From NCBI GenBank assembly GCA_016203175.1, contig JACQNH010000001.1, positions 1 through 5,064 of the forward strand: a stretch of 5,064 nucleotides of DNA. Direction: 5' to 3'. The translations under genes and the position numbers were made by a program. Below, piece after piece: positions 1-5,060 of the stretch. How positions within the stretch are numbered: the stretch's first letter is position 1; each line of letters begins with the position of its first letter. The stretch comes from Candidatus Woesearchaeota archaeon. GTDB lineage: Archaea > Nanobdellota > Nanobdellia > SCGC-AAA011-G17 > JACQNH01. The notes beneath the pieces are model-generated. The model saw only the letters and a program-made list of their open reading frames with translations, searched no databases and was not told the DNA's origin.

Positions 1-157
1 TGATTTAGAATACTTCAGATATAGGTATAATTGTGAAAGACCACATAGAAGCTTGAATGGAAAAAGACCAAATCAAGTATATCTTGCATTTCATAAATTA
101 TTTTAAAGGATTAAAAAATTAGATCTGTAAAAAGGGGACAGATGTTTATGTCCTACA
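1..157 (+). mobile_element. Right end of an insertion sequence (IS481-like), cut by the window edge
   Basis: The 3' end of a transposase gene is followed by about 50 nt of noncoding sequence. This stretch contains an imperfect hairpin, GGACA (136-140) against TGTCC (149-153), and reaches a plausible terminus ending in ACA at 155-157. Read from the outside, the end would begin TGTAGGACATAAAC, and a TGT...ACA terminus is common in IS481-type elements. The exact boundary is inferred, because the left end with its matching inverted repeat lies outside the window. The tandem 16-mer that starts at 158 lies exactly where a target duplication would be expected. Confidence 0.55.
2..106 (+). CDS. Transposase, C-terminal fragment (rve/DDE integrase core)
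   Basis: The frame opens before the window and ends at TAA 104-106, leaving 34 residues. They contain the signature that closes integrase catalytic domains of IS481/IS3-type transposases: YNCERPHRSLNGKRPNQVY, matching the family pattern YN..RPH..L.G.TP...Y. These enzymes cut and join the ends of their insertion sequence with three acidic residues, all of which would lie upstream of the window. Because only the tail is visible, it cannot be said whether the complete gene is intact. The IS family assignment rests on this motif and on the nature of the downstream end. Confidence 0.75.
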   Translation, partial: DLEYFRYRYNCERPHRSLNGKRPNQVYLAFHKLF

Positions 158-192
158 CACTATTGGACTAGTGCACTATTGGACTAGTGCAC
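158..192. repeat. Tandem 16-bp direct repeat (2.2 copies) beside the IS end
   Basis: The unit CACTATTGGACTAGTG occurs at 158-173 and again, identical, at 174-189, followed by CAC (190-192). Each unit starts with CACTA and ends with TAGTG, so it can form a 5-bp stem with a 6-nt loop. The junction between the copies is the 10-bp palindrome TAGTGCACTA (169-178). It sits directly between the IS end and the end of the PhoU-like gene. It could be a duplicated insertion target, a footprint of repeated insertion, or part of the terminator of the minus-strand gene. Confidence 0.8.
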
Positions 193-200
193 GGGAACAA

Positions 201-938
201 TTAATTTATTGATTTATTTTCATTACTTTCTAATTCATTTAATATACCCAGTTCTATAAAAATCCTATGACAGTTTACAAACGAGTCTAATTCACTTATA
301 ATATAAGCCTCTTTTCTATTAAATTGGTCATTTTCAATTCTCTCTCTAAGATCGTTGCTCATTTCTTTAATTTTATGAATATCTTTGGTATTATAGATTA
401 AATCAAATTGTTTAGATAGTAGATCAAAACTCTCTTTAATATAATTTTTTATCTTTGATGTACAACCAAATTTATTAATATCCTCGCTTAAATATCTAAT
501 TTTTCTTACAATTTGTTCTAAAACAATCATAGATGACCAGACTATCTTTTTCTTATAGTCACTCCAATTAGCAAAATTTAATTCCCTTAAATAATAATTA
601 ATAAACTTAATTATATTATCCTGCCTTTCATGAATTGTATCATGAAATAATTTAAATTCTTTTTCTGTAGCTTGAAATAAATCATTTAATGTTTCTTTTA
701 TTAGAAAAAATATTCTTTTTTCAATTTTATCAAAATCTATTTGACCATCGGCAATAAAAAATTCTATAATTACTTTATTAGATGTTTGGGAGATAATCTC
801 TGCACCAACAAATCTTTGAATAATAAAATTTATTGTAGACTGAGTCCTAATAGAGGGATTAAATAAAGGAATTTTTCCCTTTCCATAGTACAATAATTCA
901 GGCTTTGAAAATGTTAATATAACTTTTTTGTAATTCAT
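201..938 (-). CDS. PhoU-like protein, lacking the usual N-terminal AbrB-like domain
   Basis: This 245-residue protein resembles archaeal phosphate-uptake-regulator-like proteins, which join an N-terminal SpoVT/AbrB DNA-binding domain to PhoU helical repeats. Residues ~35-90 match the linker and first helices: RFVGAEIISQTSN corresponds to the family's GFEI.EQ segment. The first PhoU-like bundle covers ~90-155 (INYYLRELN, then LEQIVRKIRYL) and the second ~165-235 (SELDSFVNCHRIFIELG). The acidic metal-binding pattern of true PhoU proteins is weak. Relatives run to about 300-340 residues, and the ~60-80 residue AbrB part is absent; in its place upstream lies an out-of-frame homoserine dehydrogenase fragment. 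The ATG at 938 is the first in frame after the junction, with no Shine-Dalgarno sequence or good TATA box. The gene is therefore probably truncated at the 5' end and may be nonfunctional, although the remaining frame is open throughout. T-runs on the minus strand at 133-129 and 119-114 could end transcription. Confidence 0.6.
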   Translation of the reverse strand: MNYKKVILTFSKPELLYYGKGKIPLFNPSIRTQSTINFIIQRFVGAEIISQTSNKVIIEFFIADGQIDFDKIEKRIFFLIKETLNDLFQATEKEFKLFHDTIHERQDNIIKFINYYLRELNFANWSDYKKKIVWSSMIVLEQIVRKIRYLSEDINKFGCTSKIKNYIKESFDLLSKQFDLIYNTKDIHKIKEMSNDLRERIENDQFNRKEAYIISELDSFVNCHRIFIELGILNELESNENKSIN

Positions 939-1086
939 TTTTGGAATTGGTATTTTTCACTGCTATTCCTGCAAGAATAATATTTTCTAGTTTAGAATTT
1001 TCTTTCTTCTCTAATAAAAAATGTGCTACATTACTACCAACATTTCCACATCCAATAAGCCCAACATTAATTTTTCTATTTTTCAT
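939..1086 (-). pseudogene. hom: Homoserine dehydrogenase, N-terminal fragment
   Basis: From ATG 1086 the frame encodes KINVGLIGCGNVGSNVAHF followed by a helix and LENIILAGIAVKNTNSKN. This is the first beta-alpha-beta unit of a Rossmann NAD(P)-binding domain, with the GxGxxG loop (GCGNVG) and the V(K/R)(D/N)...K strand typical of homoserine dehydrogenase, which makes homoserine from aspartate semialdehyde in threonine and methionine synthesis. The family is about 320-440 residues long; only ~50 are recognisable here. From about 940 the sequence becomes that of the PhoU-like gene, one frame away, and the hom frame ends at the TGA read at 900-898 after KSYINIFKA. The fragment has no catalytic domain and cannot be an active enzyme. 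Another NAD-binding oxidoreductase is possible, but the combination of motifs fits hom best. A GTG at 1098 in frame is a less likely start. Confidence 0.6.
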
Positions 1087-1094
1087 AATTAGTA

Positions 1095-1262
1095 TCACAA
1101 TAAACTTTTATTTAAATGAATAGGAAACAAAGTTGGGTACAATAATTCTCCTTGATTTATAAATCTTGAAAAGTAAATAAAGTTTTCTTTTTTGTGTTTT
1201 TCAGCCCTTATTATGTTGAGATGACTAAAGGTTATATACTCTACTAGTTTCTTATAGTTCAT
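1095..1262 (-). CDS. Small ORF of 55 codons, doubtful
   Basis: An ATG at 1262-1260 opens a frame that ends at TGA 1097-1095, just 8 nt before the ATG of the hom fragment and on the same strand. The peptide begins MNYKKLVEYITFSHLNII and is rich in Lys, Glu and aromatic residues; it resembles no family I know and has no signal peptide or membrane segment. Its start codon overlaps the ATG of the CYTH fragment on the other strand, and it has no Shine-Dalgarno sequence or TATA box of its own. The frame is also open further upstream, so it could be the tail of a decayed gene or a chance ORF in AT-rich DNA. Confidence 0.2.
   Translation of the reverse strand: MNYKKLVEYITFSHLNIIRAEKHKKENFIYFSRFINQGELLYPTLFPIHLNKSLL
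1109..1116 (-). promoter_or_regulatory. TATA-like box for the hom-fragment/PhoU-like locus
   Basis: On the minus strand TTTAAATA (1116-1109) lies 22 nt before the ATG at 1086, which has no Shine-Dalgarno sequence. That spacing places the expected archaeal start of transcription (~25 nt below the box centre) at or next to the ATG, as in leaderless genes. It may be the surviving promoter of the broken hom gene, now reading into the PhoU-like part. The surrounding DNA is AT-rich, so chance is possible. Confidence 0.4.
1232..1238 (+). promoter_or_regulatory. TATA-like box upstream of the CYTH fragment
   Basis: TTATATA at 1232-1238 is 22 nt before the ATG at 1261. The spacing is the same as for the radical SAM gene downstream and for the minus-strand hom fragment, and the transcript would be leaderless. 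It may still be active and could drive the radical SAM cluster as a second upstream promoter. Confidence 0.4.
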
Positions 1263-1362
1263 GATAGAAATAAGAGGAAAAATAGAAGATGATTTTGATA
1301 AAGTTTTAGATTTATTTTTGGGAACAAGTGTGTTTCCTATTAGTATAAATATACTTCTTTAA
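1261..1362 (+). pseudogene. CYTH-domain gene, 5' fragment (33-codon ORF)
   Basis: The first 19 codons read MIEIRGKIEDDFDKVLDLF and align with the start of the complete CYTH protein at 4418 (MIEVEARGKLEGSFNKVLELF) across the first strand and helix, with two residues missing near position 4. That gap removes the ExEx(K/R) pattern that marks the CYTH active site. After codon 19 (about 1317) the similarity stops and the frame continues with 14 unrelated codons to TAA 1360-1362, running through the promoter of the next gene. The DNA is clearly diverged from the complete copy, so this is not a recent duplication of it. It is probably the remnant of a second CYTH gene; a functional 33-residue peptide is less likely. 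It has its own TATA-like box and no Shine-Dalgarno sequence. Confidence 0.6.
1344..1351 (+). promoter_or_regulatory. TATA box of the radical SAM cluster
   Basis: TATAAATA at 1344-1351 is 22 nt before the ATG at 1374, the usual archaeal TATA-to-start distance for a leaderless mRNA. No Shine-Dalgarno sequence lies before that ATG, only TTTTTAGTTC. The box overlaps the end of the CYTH-fragment frame. It would drive the five-gene cluster. Confidence 0.55.
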
Positions 1363-1373
1363 ATTTTTAGTTC

Positions 1374-2531
1374 ATGGTACAAAAAAAGTTAGATATAATA
1401 TGGAATATGAGTTTAGTATGTCCTTGGGATTGTAAAATATGTTGTGTAGATGCAGTGCATGTAACAAGTAGAAGTGATCAATTTACAATAGTAGCAAATA
1501 ATTTAAAAGATGTTGGAGTTTTTAATAGGAATAGTAATGACTCGATTTATAACCAAGCTACAAAGATTAGACAAGAGGAACGACTTGAGTTAAAATTTGA
1601 ACAAAAAATAAAAGTAATTGATAATTTAAAAGATTATAAAGTAAAAATAAATTTTTCTGGAGGCGATCCACTTGTTGTAGATGAAAATTTAGAGGTTATG
1701 AAGTATGCTAATACATTTTTTGGAAAAGAAAATATACAAATTAGTACTACTGGGGCTGGTTTAACAAAATGTGATCCTGTAGAAATTGCTAAATTTATAG
1801 GAAAATTAAAATTTTCTTATGATTCATCAGATGGGGTATATAATCCAAATAGACCAATTGGTTATAATAATTCTAATTTGAAAAAGGCGCATATGTTTTC
1901 AAAAGAGGGAATATTTACTGTTGCAGAGATTCCATTATCGATAAGGAATACTAATTCTGAAAATATAGAATTAATTTATCAAAATTTGAATAAAGGGGCT
2001 ATAAATCAAGCATTACTGATGAGATTATTTCCTGTTGGAAGGGGGATTGGTAAAGCAACAGAAATACCTTCTCCAAGTTTATATTTAAATGCTATAGAAA
2101 CTTTTGAAGAATTAGCTAGAAAATATGGTAAACCAAAACTTGGATTACAATGCGCACTTAAACATTTGAAAGGAAATAATGAAGAAAATCCTTGTGATCT
2201 ATTCAGAGAATCTTTTGCAATAACACCGGATGGTTTATTGCTTACTAGTGCTTGGGCTTATGGGTTAAATGGAAAACCTTTAGATGATGCTTTTGTATTA
2301 GGGAACATATCAGAGCAACGTATAGATGATATCTTGATTTCTGAGAAAGCAAAATATTATCAAGAACATTTGGATGATAATTTTGGGCATTGTAAAATAT
2401 TTGCTTTCCTAAATAGTGTGAGAAGAAACCTAATTGATAGAGTGTTTGATAAGACTGATCCATTGTATAGAGATAATCCTAAGCTTGTAGAAACAGAACT
2501 AAATCAATCTCTTTTTAGGATTTTGAAATAA
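1374..2531 (+). CDS. Radical SAM protein with SPASM-like C-terminal part
   Basis: This 385-residue enzyme has the radical SAM hallmarks. CPWDCKICC (residues 16-24) supplies the CX3CX2C cysteines C16, C20 and C23 that bind the 4Fe-4S cluster, with a fourth adjacent cysteine, C24. NFSGGDP (93-99) is the GGE/GGD SAM-binding motif, and KFSYDSSDG (146-154) fits the strand after it. An insert of ~60 residues rich in Lys, Asn and Gln (about 30-90) separates the cluster from the GGDP strand, longer than in most family members. The region 260-340 looks like a SPASM/twitch tail: C260, C274, FAITPDGLLLTS, then LGNISEQRIDDIL and C340. The cysteine that usually follows the PDG turn is replaced, so a complete second cluster is doubtful. 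The substrate cannot be read from the sequence. The start is fixed by an in-frame TAG at 1368-1370. It is the first gene of the cluster, and its stop is 1 nt from the next ATG. Confidence 0.85.
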   Translation: MVQKKLDIIWNMSLVCPWDCKICCVDAVHVTSRSDQFTIVANNLKDVGVFNRNSNDSIYNQATKIRQEERLELKFEQKIKVIDNLKDYKVKINFSGGDPLVVDENLEVMKYANTFFGKENIQISTTGAGLTKCDPVEIAKFIGKLKFSYDSSDGVYNPNRPIGYNNSNLKKAHMFSKEGIFTVAEIPLSIRNTNSENIELIYQNLNKGAINQALLMRLFPVGRGIGKATEIPSPSLYLNAIETFEELARKYGKPKLGLQCALKHLKGNNEENPCDLFRESFAITPDGLLLTSAWAYGLNGKPLDDAFVLGNISEQRIDDILISEKAKYYQEHLDDNFGHCKIFAFLNSVRRNLIDRVFDKTDPLYRDNPKLVETELNQSLFRILK

Positions 2532-2532
2532 A

Positions 2533-3090
2533 ATGAATAGAATGTATATTGGTGGGGTACAAGGAGTTGGAAAGGATTCACTAATGGGAAGAGTCATTGG
2601 GTTGAAAGTGATTAATTTTGCAGAAATGATGAGAGATATGCTTAAAGCAAATTTAAATCATGATGTTATATTGAAAAAATTAACAAATCTAGAAATAAAT
2701 AAATTGAGGATTAAAGTTTTAGAAAATTTAAAAGGTCAAGATAACATAATTGTTAATGGACATTATGCCTTACCAATTAGGAATTATTTGAGTGAGATAA
2801 TAGATTTTGAGGAAGGGTTGCCTGTAGAATATTATGATTTGTTTAGTTTATATATTTTAATAAATGCTTCCCCAAAAAATTTAATCGAACACAGGAGATT
2901 AGACTTTTCAAGGTATAGAGATCAATCTTTGTCTAACATTGAAACTGAGTTATGTATGGAAAGATTATATTTTGAGAAAATAAAAGAAATGGGCTATAAT
3001 GGATACATTATAATAAATAATAATTTAGAGTCTGCAAGTTATAATTTAAATAATTTTATAAGAAAAAATTTAAATAGGGGCGTAGTATGA
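2533..3090 (+). CDS. P-loop nucleotide kinase-like protein, archaeal adenylate kinase (AdkA) type
   Basis: This 185-residue protein follows the plan of archaeal adenylate kinases, which move phosphate between ATP and a nucleoside monophosphate. The P-loop is GGVQGVGKDS (7-16), with Asp where Ser/Thr usually follows the Lys and Ser one place later; GKD(T/S) is also seen in some deoxynucleotide kinases. VINFAEMMRDML (26-37) corresponds to the AdkA NFGDVM segment, IIVNGHYAL (72-80) to the D-T-H strand, and EEGLPVEYY (93-101) to the PGLP stretch. HRRLDFSRYRDQS (120-132) is the arginine-rich lid, and III.NNN (159-164) the closing strand. The family is usually 180-200 residues, so it is complete. 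Changes in the NMP-binding region (GH for TH, no KTP) suggest a substrate other than AMP. The start lies 1 nt after the preceding stop, which implies co-transcription and coupled translation. A second ATG at 2542 is possible. Confidence 0.75.
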   Translation: MNRMYIGGVQGVGKDSLMGRVIGLKVINFAEMMRDMLKANLNHDVILKKLTNLEINKLRIKVLENLKGQDNIIVNGHYALPIRNYLSEIIDFEEGLPVEYYDLFSLYILINASPKNLIEHRRLDFSRYRDQSLSNIETELCMERLYFEKIKEMGYNGYIIINNNLESASYNLNNFIRKNLNRGVV

Positions 3091-3914
3091 GTTTGGAAAT
3101 GAAATTAAATATTATAAATGCAAAAAATATTGTTACAAAAAGTAATCTTCCAGATGCAGACTATGTTATTAACCCTTATGTAGGTTGTCAACATGGATGT
3201 ATTTATTGCTATGCAGAGTTTATGAAGAGATTTACTGGGCATACAGAAGATTGGGGTAAATTCGTCGATGTAAAAATAAATGCCACGGAAGTATTAGGTG
3301 ATATTGAAAAATATAGGGGTAAAAGTATATTAATAAGCTCTGTAACAGATGGGTATCATCCTATTGAAGGCAAATATAAGTTGACTAGAAAAATTCTTGA
3401 GGCATTGATTCCAGCCCAACCAAAAATAGAAATATTAACAAAAGCAAGAATGGTAACAAGAGATATTGATATTTTGCAGAAATTTGATGATGCAACTGTT
3501 GGCGTTTCTATTGCTACATTAGATGGGGGATTAAGTAGGGAGCTTGAACCTTTAGCAGCTTCACCACATTTGAGGATTGATACAATTAGGAAATGTAAGG
3601 AAGCAGGATTAAAGACCTATGTATTCTTATCACCCATTTTCCCCTATATAACTGAAATTGAGGAGATTATAAAACAGTCTAAAGACCATATAGATTTTTT
3701 TATGTTTGAAAATTTGAATTTAAGACCATTGAATATTAAAAAAGTTTATGACTTTATAGAAAAAAATAGACCTGAGTTGTTGGAAAAATACAAACAGATA
3801 TATAATAAAAAAGATAATAGTTATTGGGATTCTTTAAAAGCAAAAATACAAAAACTATGCAGTGATTGCGGGAAAGAGGCTAGAATTTATTTTCATCATG
3901 GAGGGTTTAATTAA
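3087..3914 (+). CDS. SplB-like radical SAM protein (COG1533)
   Basis: This 275-residue protein matches the spore-photoproduct-lyase-like radical SAM group often labelled DNA repair photolyase. INPYVGCQHGCIYCYAEF (28-45) carries the cluster cysteines C34, C38 and C41. SSVTDGYHPIEGKYKLTR (84-101) matches the family's TD.Y.P.E....TR block, and ILTKARMVTRDIDIL (116-130) its TK...RD..L block; RELEPLAASPHLRIDTI (151-167) follows, and then the FLSPIFPYI strand (180-188). There is no cysteine between C41 and C170, so no obvious counterpart of the hydrogen-donating cysteine of true spore photoproduct lyase. CSDC (258-261) near the C-terminus may bind a metal. Repair of spore photoproduct is therefore not supported, and the substrate is unknown. 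The start overlaps the preceding gene by 4 nt (ATGA), with AGGGG at 3076-3080 as a possible ribosome site. Confidence 0.85.
   Translation: MSLEMKLNIINAKNIVTKSNLPDADYVINPYVGCQHGCIYCYAEFMKRFTGHTEDWGKFVDVKINATEVLGDIEKYRGKSILISSVTDGYHPIEGKYKLTRKILEALIPAQPKIEILTKARMVTRDIDILQKFDDATVGVSIATLDGGLSRELEPLAASPHLRIDTIRKCKEAGLKTYVFLSPIFPYITEIEEIIKQSKDHIDFFMFENLNLRPLNIKKVYDFIEKNRPELLEKYKQIYNKKDNSYWDSLKAKIQKLCSDCGKEARIYFHHGGFN
3900..3905 (+). promoter_or_regulatory. Ribosome binding site of the DUF5680 gene
   Basis: GGAGGG lies 8 nt before the ATG at 3914, within the last codons of the SplB-like gene. It is the clearest Shine-Dalgarno sequence of the window and fits the pattern of internal cluster genes using ribosome sites while genes behind TATA boxes have none. 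Confidence 0.65.
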
Positions 3915-4378
3915 TGTTGAATCTTGAAAAATTATCCGAATTTCTTGTTAAAGCAAAAAGAAATACTTTCGCTGTTAAAAAAAATAAAGCGCTGTCTTCG
4001 AGATTGAATTCTGAGGATTATGAATTTAGGGAAGGAGACTTTGTTTATAGAGATAGTTTCTTTGGTAAGAAATATGATTTAGGGCAGGAAATTGTTTGGT
4101 TTAGGGAAAATCCTATTTGGGGTATGAACTATATGGGTGGAATGAAAAATGAATTTGCGAATTTATCAAAAGCGACCTTCCAATTTTTAAGAAAATGCCT
4201 TGAAAGAGTAGATTTAAGCATGCCTTTTAGAGGCCCTAAAGAATTTAAAGAAGAAGATTTTTATTATGAAAATAATGTTATTGGTGAAGTAATTAGATTC
4301 TTTGGTGAAGAAAAGATCTATTTTAAAGGCATTGAAGTTTATAGTAGAACATATCATGGTGGATTAATAAAAGACTAA
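3914..4378 (+). CDS. DUF5680 domain-containing protein
   Basis: The whole 154-residue protein is taken up by a DUF5680-type domain, of unknown function. Recognisable parts are the N-terminal helix LEKLSEFLVKAKRNTFA (4-20), FREGDFVYRDSFFG (38-51), the strand EIVWFRENPIWGMNYMGG (59-76), FRGPKEFKEEDFYYEN (105-120), and the end GEEKIYFKGIEVYSRTYHGG (131-150). In bacteria the domain often occurs alone or behind a helix-turn-helix domain; no such domain is present here. There is no signal peptide or membrane segment, so it should be cytosolic. The stop of the preceding gene and this start overlap by one base (TAATG), so the two are probably translated together, and a link with the radical SAM enzyme is likely. 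The role is unknown; a ligand-binding or partner protein is a guess. Confidence 0.75.
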   Translation: MLNLEKLSEFLVKAKRNTFAVKKNKALSSRLNSEDYEFREGDFVYRDSFFGKKYDLGQEIVWFRENPIWGMNYMGGMKNEFANLSKATFQFLRKCLERVDLSMPFRGPKEFKEEDFYYENNVIGEVIRFFGEEKIYFKGIEVYSRTYHGGLIKD

Positions 4379-4417
4379 GGGGGTTAGAATTAAAAATAGT
4401 AAAATTTAAGCATTTAT

Positions 4418-5035
4418 ATGATAGAAGTCGAAGCAAGAGGTAAATTAGAGGGTAGTTTTAATAAGGTTTTAGAATTATTTAATCAGAAAGCTAAATTTAT
4501 TGAAGAAAAAGATAGATTTTCTTTAATTTATTTTAGACATGAAGTAGTTAAAGATGTGCGTGAAATTAGAGATGAGAAAGTTGATTTAAGATTAAGGGTG
4601 ACTAATAAAAATGCTGAATTAATTTTGAAATATGGTACTTGGGGAAGCAATGATGCAAGAAAAGAGATTTCTATTCCTATACCTTTAGATAAATTCTCTG
4701 ATTTTGTTGAATTACTTAATTTGATAGGCTGGAATAAAGGTGTTATAATGGCTACAAAAACATTTGTTTATATTTATAAAAATATAGAATTTTCTCTAGT
4801 AAAAAGCAAGTATTTGAATTATTTTGAAGCAGAAAAACTAATTACTGATGAAAAAGGGAAAGATAAGGAATTAAATTCAATTTTAAAATTATGCAAAGAG
4901 ATGAGTTTAAAGCCTTTTTCTGAGGAAGAGTTCATGGATCAAATAAATAGAATAAATAATGCTCCTGGAATGCAATTTGACTTTAAAAAAGATAATTTTA
5001 ATGATATAAAAAATAAATTTAAAGAATATTTTTAA
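4418..5035 (+). CDS. CYTH-domain protein (class IV adenylate cyclase/thiamine triphosphatase fold)
   Basis: This 205-residue protein has the CYTH pattern, a triphosphate tunnel fold that binds nucleotides or inorganic triphosphate with metal ions. EVEARGKL (3-10) is the opening ExExK motif with Arg (R7) in place of Lys. YFRH (38-41) is followed by DLRLRV (56-61) with basic residues R58 and R60, AELILKYG (66-73) with K71, and ARKEISI (80-86) with E83. The strand IEFSLVKSKYLNYFEAEKL (123-141) ends with the E.E pair, but the Asp usual in its LD position is replaced by Val. A lysine- and asparagine-rich tail (~143-205) goes beyond the core. It may be a triphosphatase, a cyclase or only a binder; the sequence does not decide. 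ATG 4418 is the first start after an in-frame TAA at 4400-4402. It lies 39 nt after DUF5680, without a Shine-Dalgarno sequence but with a weak TTAAAAAT at 4390-4397, so it may also have its own promoter. Confidence 0.8.
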   Translation: MIEVEARGKLEGSFNKVLELFNQKAKFIEEKDRFSLIYFRHEVVKDVREIRDEKVDLRLRVTNKNAELILKYGTWGSNDARKEISIPIPLDKFSDFVELLNLIGWNKGVIMATKTFVYIYKNIEFSLVKSKYLNYFEAEKLITDEKGKDKELNSILKLCKEMSLKPFSEEEFMDQINRINNAPGMQFDFKKDNFNDIKNKFKEYF

Positions 5036-5060
5036 TATAATTTTTTAGTTTTATTTTACT
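5036..5060 (+). terminator. T-rich possible terminator after the CYTH gene
   Basis: Directly after the stop lie three T-runs, at 5041-5046, 5049-5052 and 5054-5057. Archaeal transcription commonly ends at such T-tracts without a hairpin, and no stem is visible here. The position after the last gene of the cluster fits. The surroundings are AT-rich and the window ends at 5064, so the call is modest. Confidence 0.4.

Noticed and set aside
158..192. CRISPR-like repeats
   Set aside because: The two copies are directly adjacent, without spacers, and only 16 bp long.
941..1123. Plus-strand ORF of 60 codons
   Set aside because: It lies opposite the hom fragment, whose Rossmann motif explains the sequence; the plus-strand peptide shows no family features.
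1099..1260. tRNA or structured RNA in the intergenic region
   Set aside because: No cloverleaf, conserved TTC loop or long stem was found; the region is AT-rich with TATA-like boxes.
2245..2463. Minus-strand ORF of 72 codons inside the radical SAM gene
   Set aside because: Fully contained in a well-supported gene on the other strand, with no promoter, ribosome site or motif of its own.
3087..3914. Annotation as spore photoproduct lyase / DNA photolyase
   Set aside because: The family fold is clear, but the expected donor cysteine is absent and archaea do not form spores, so only SplB-like is used.
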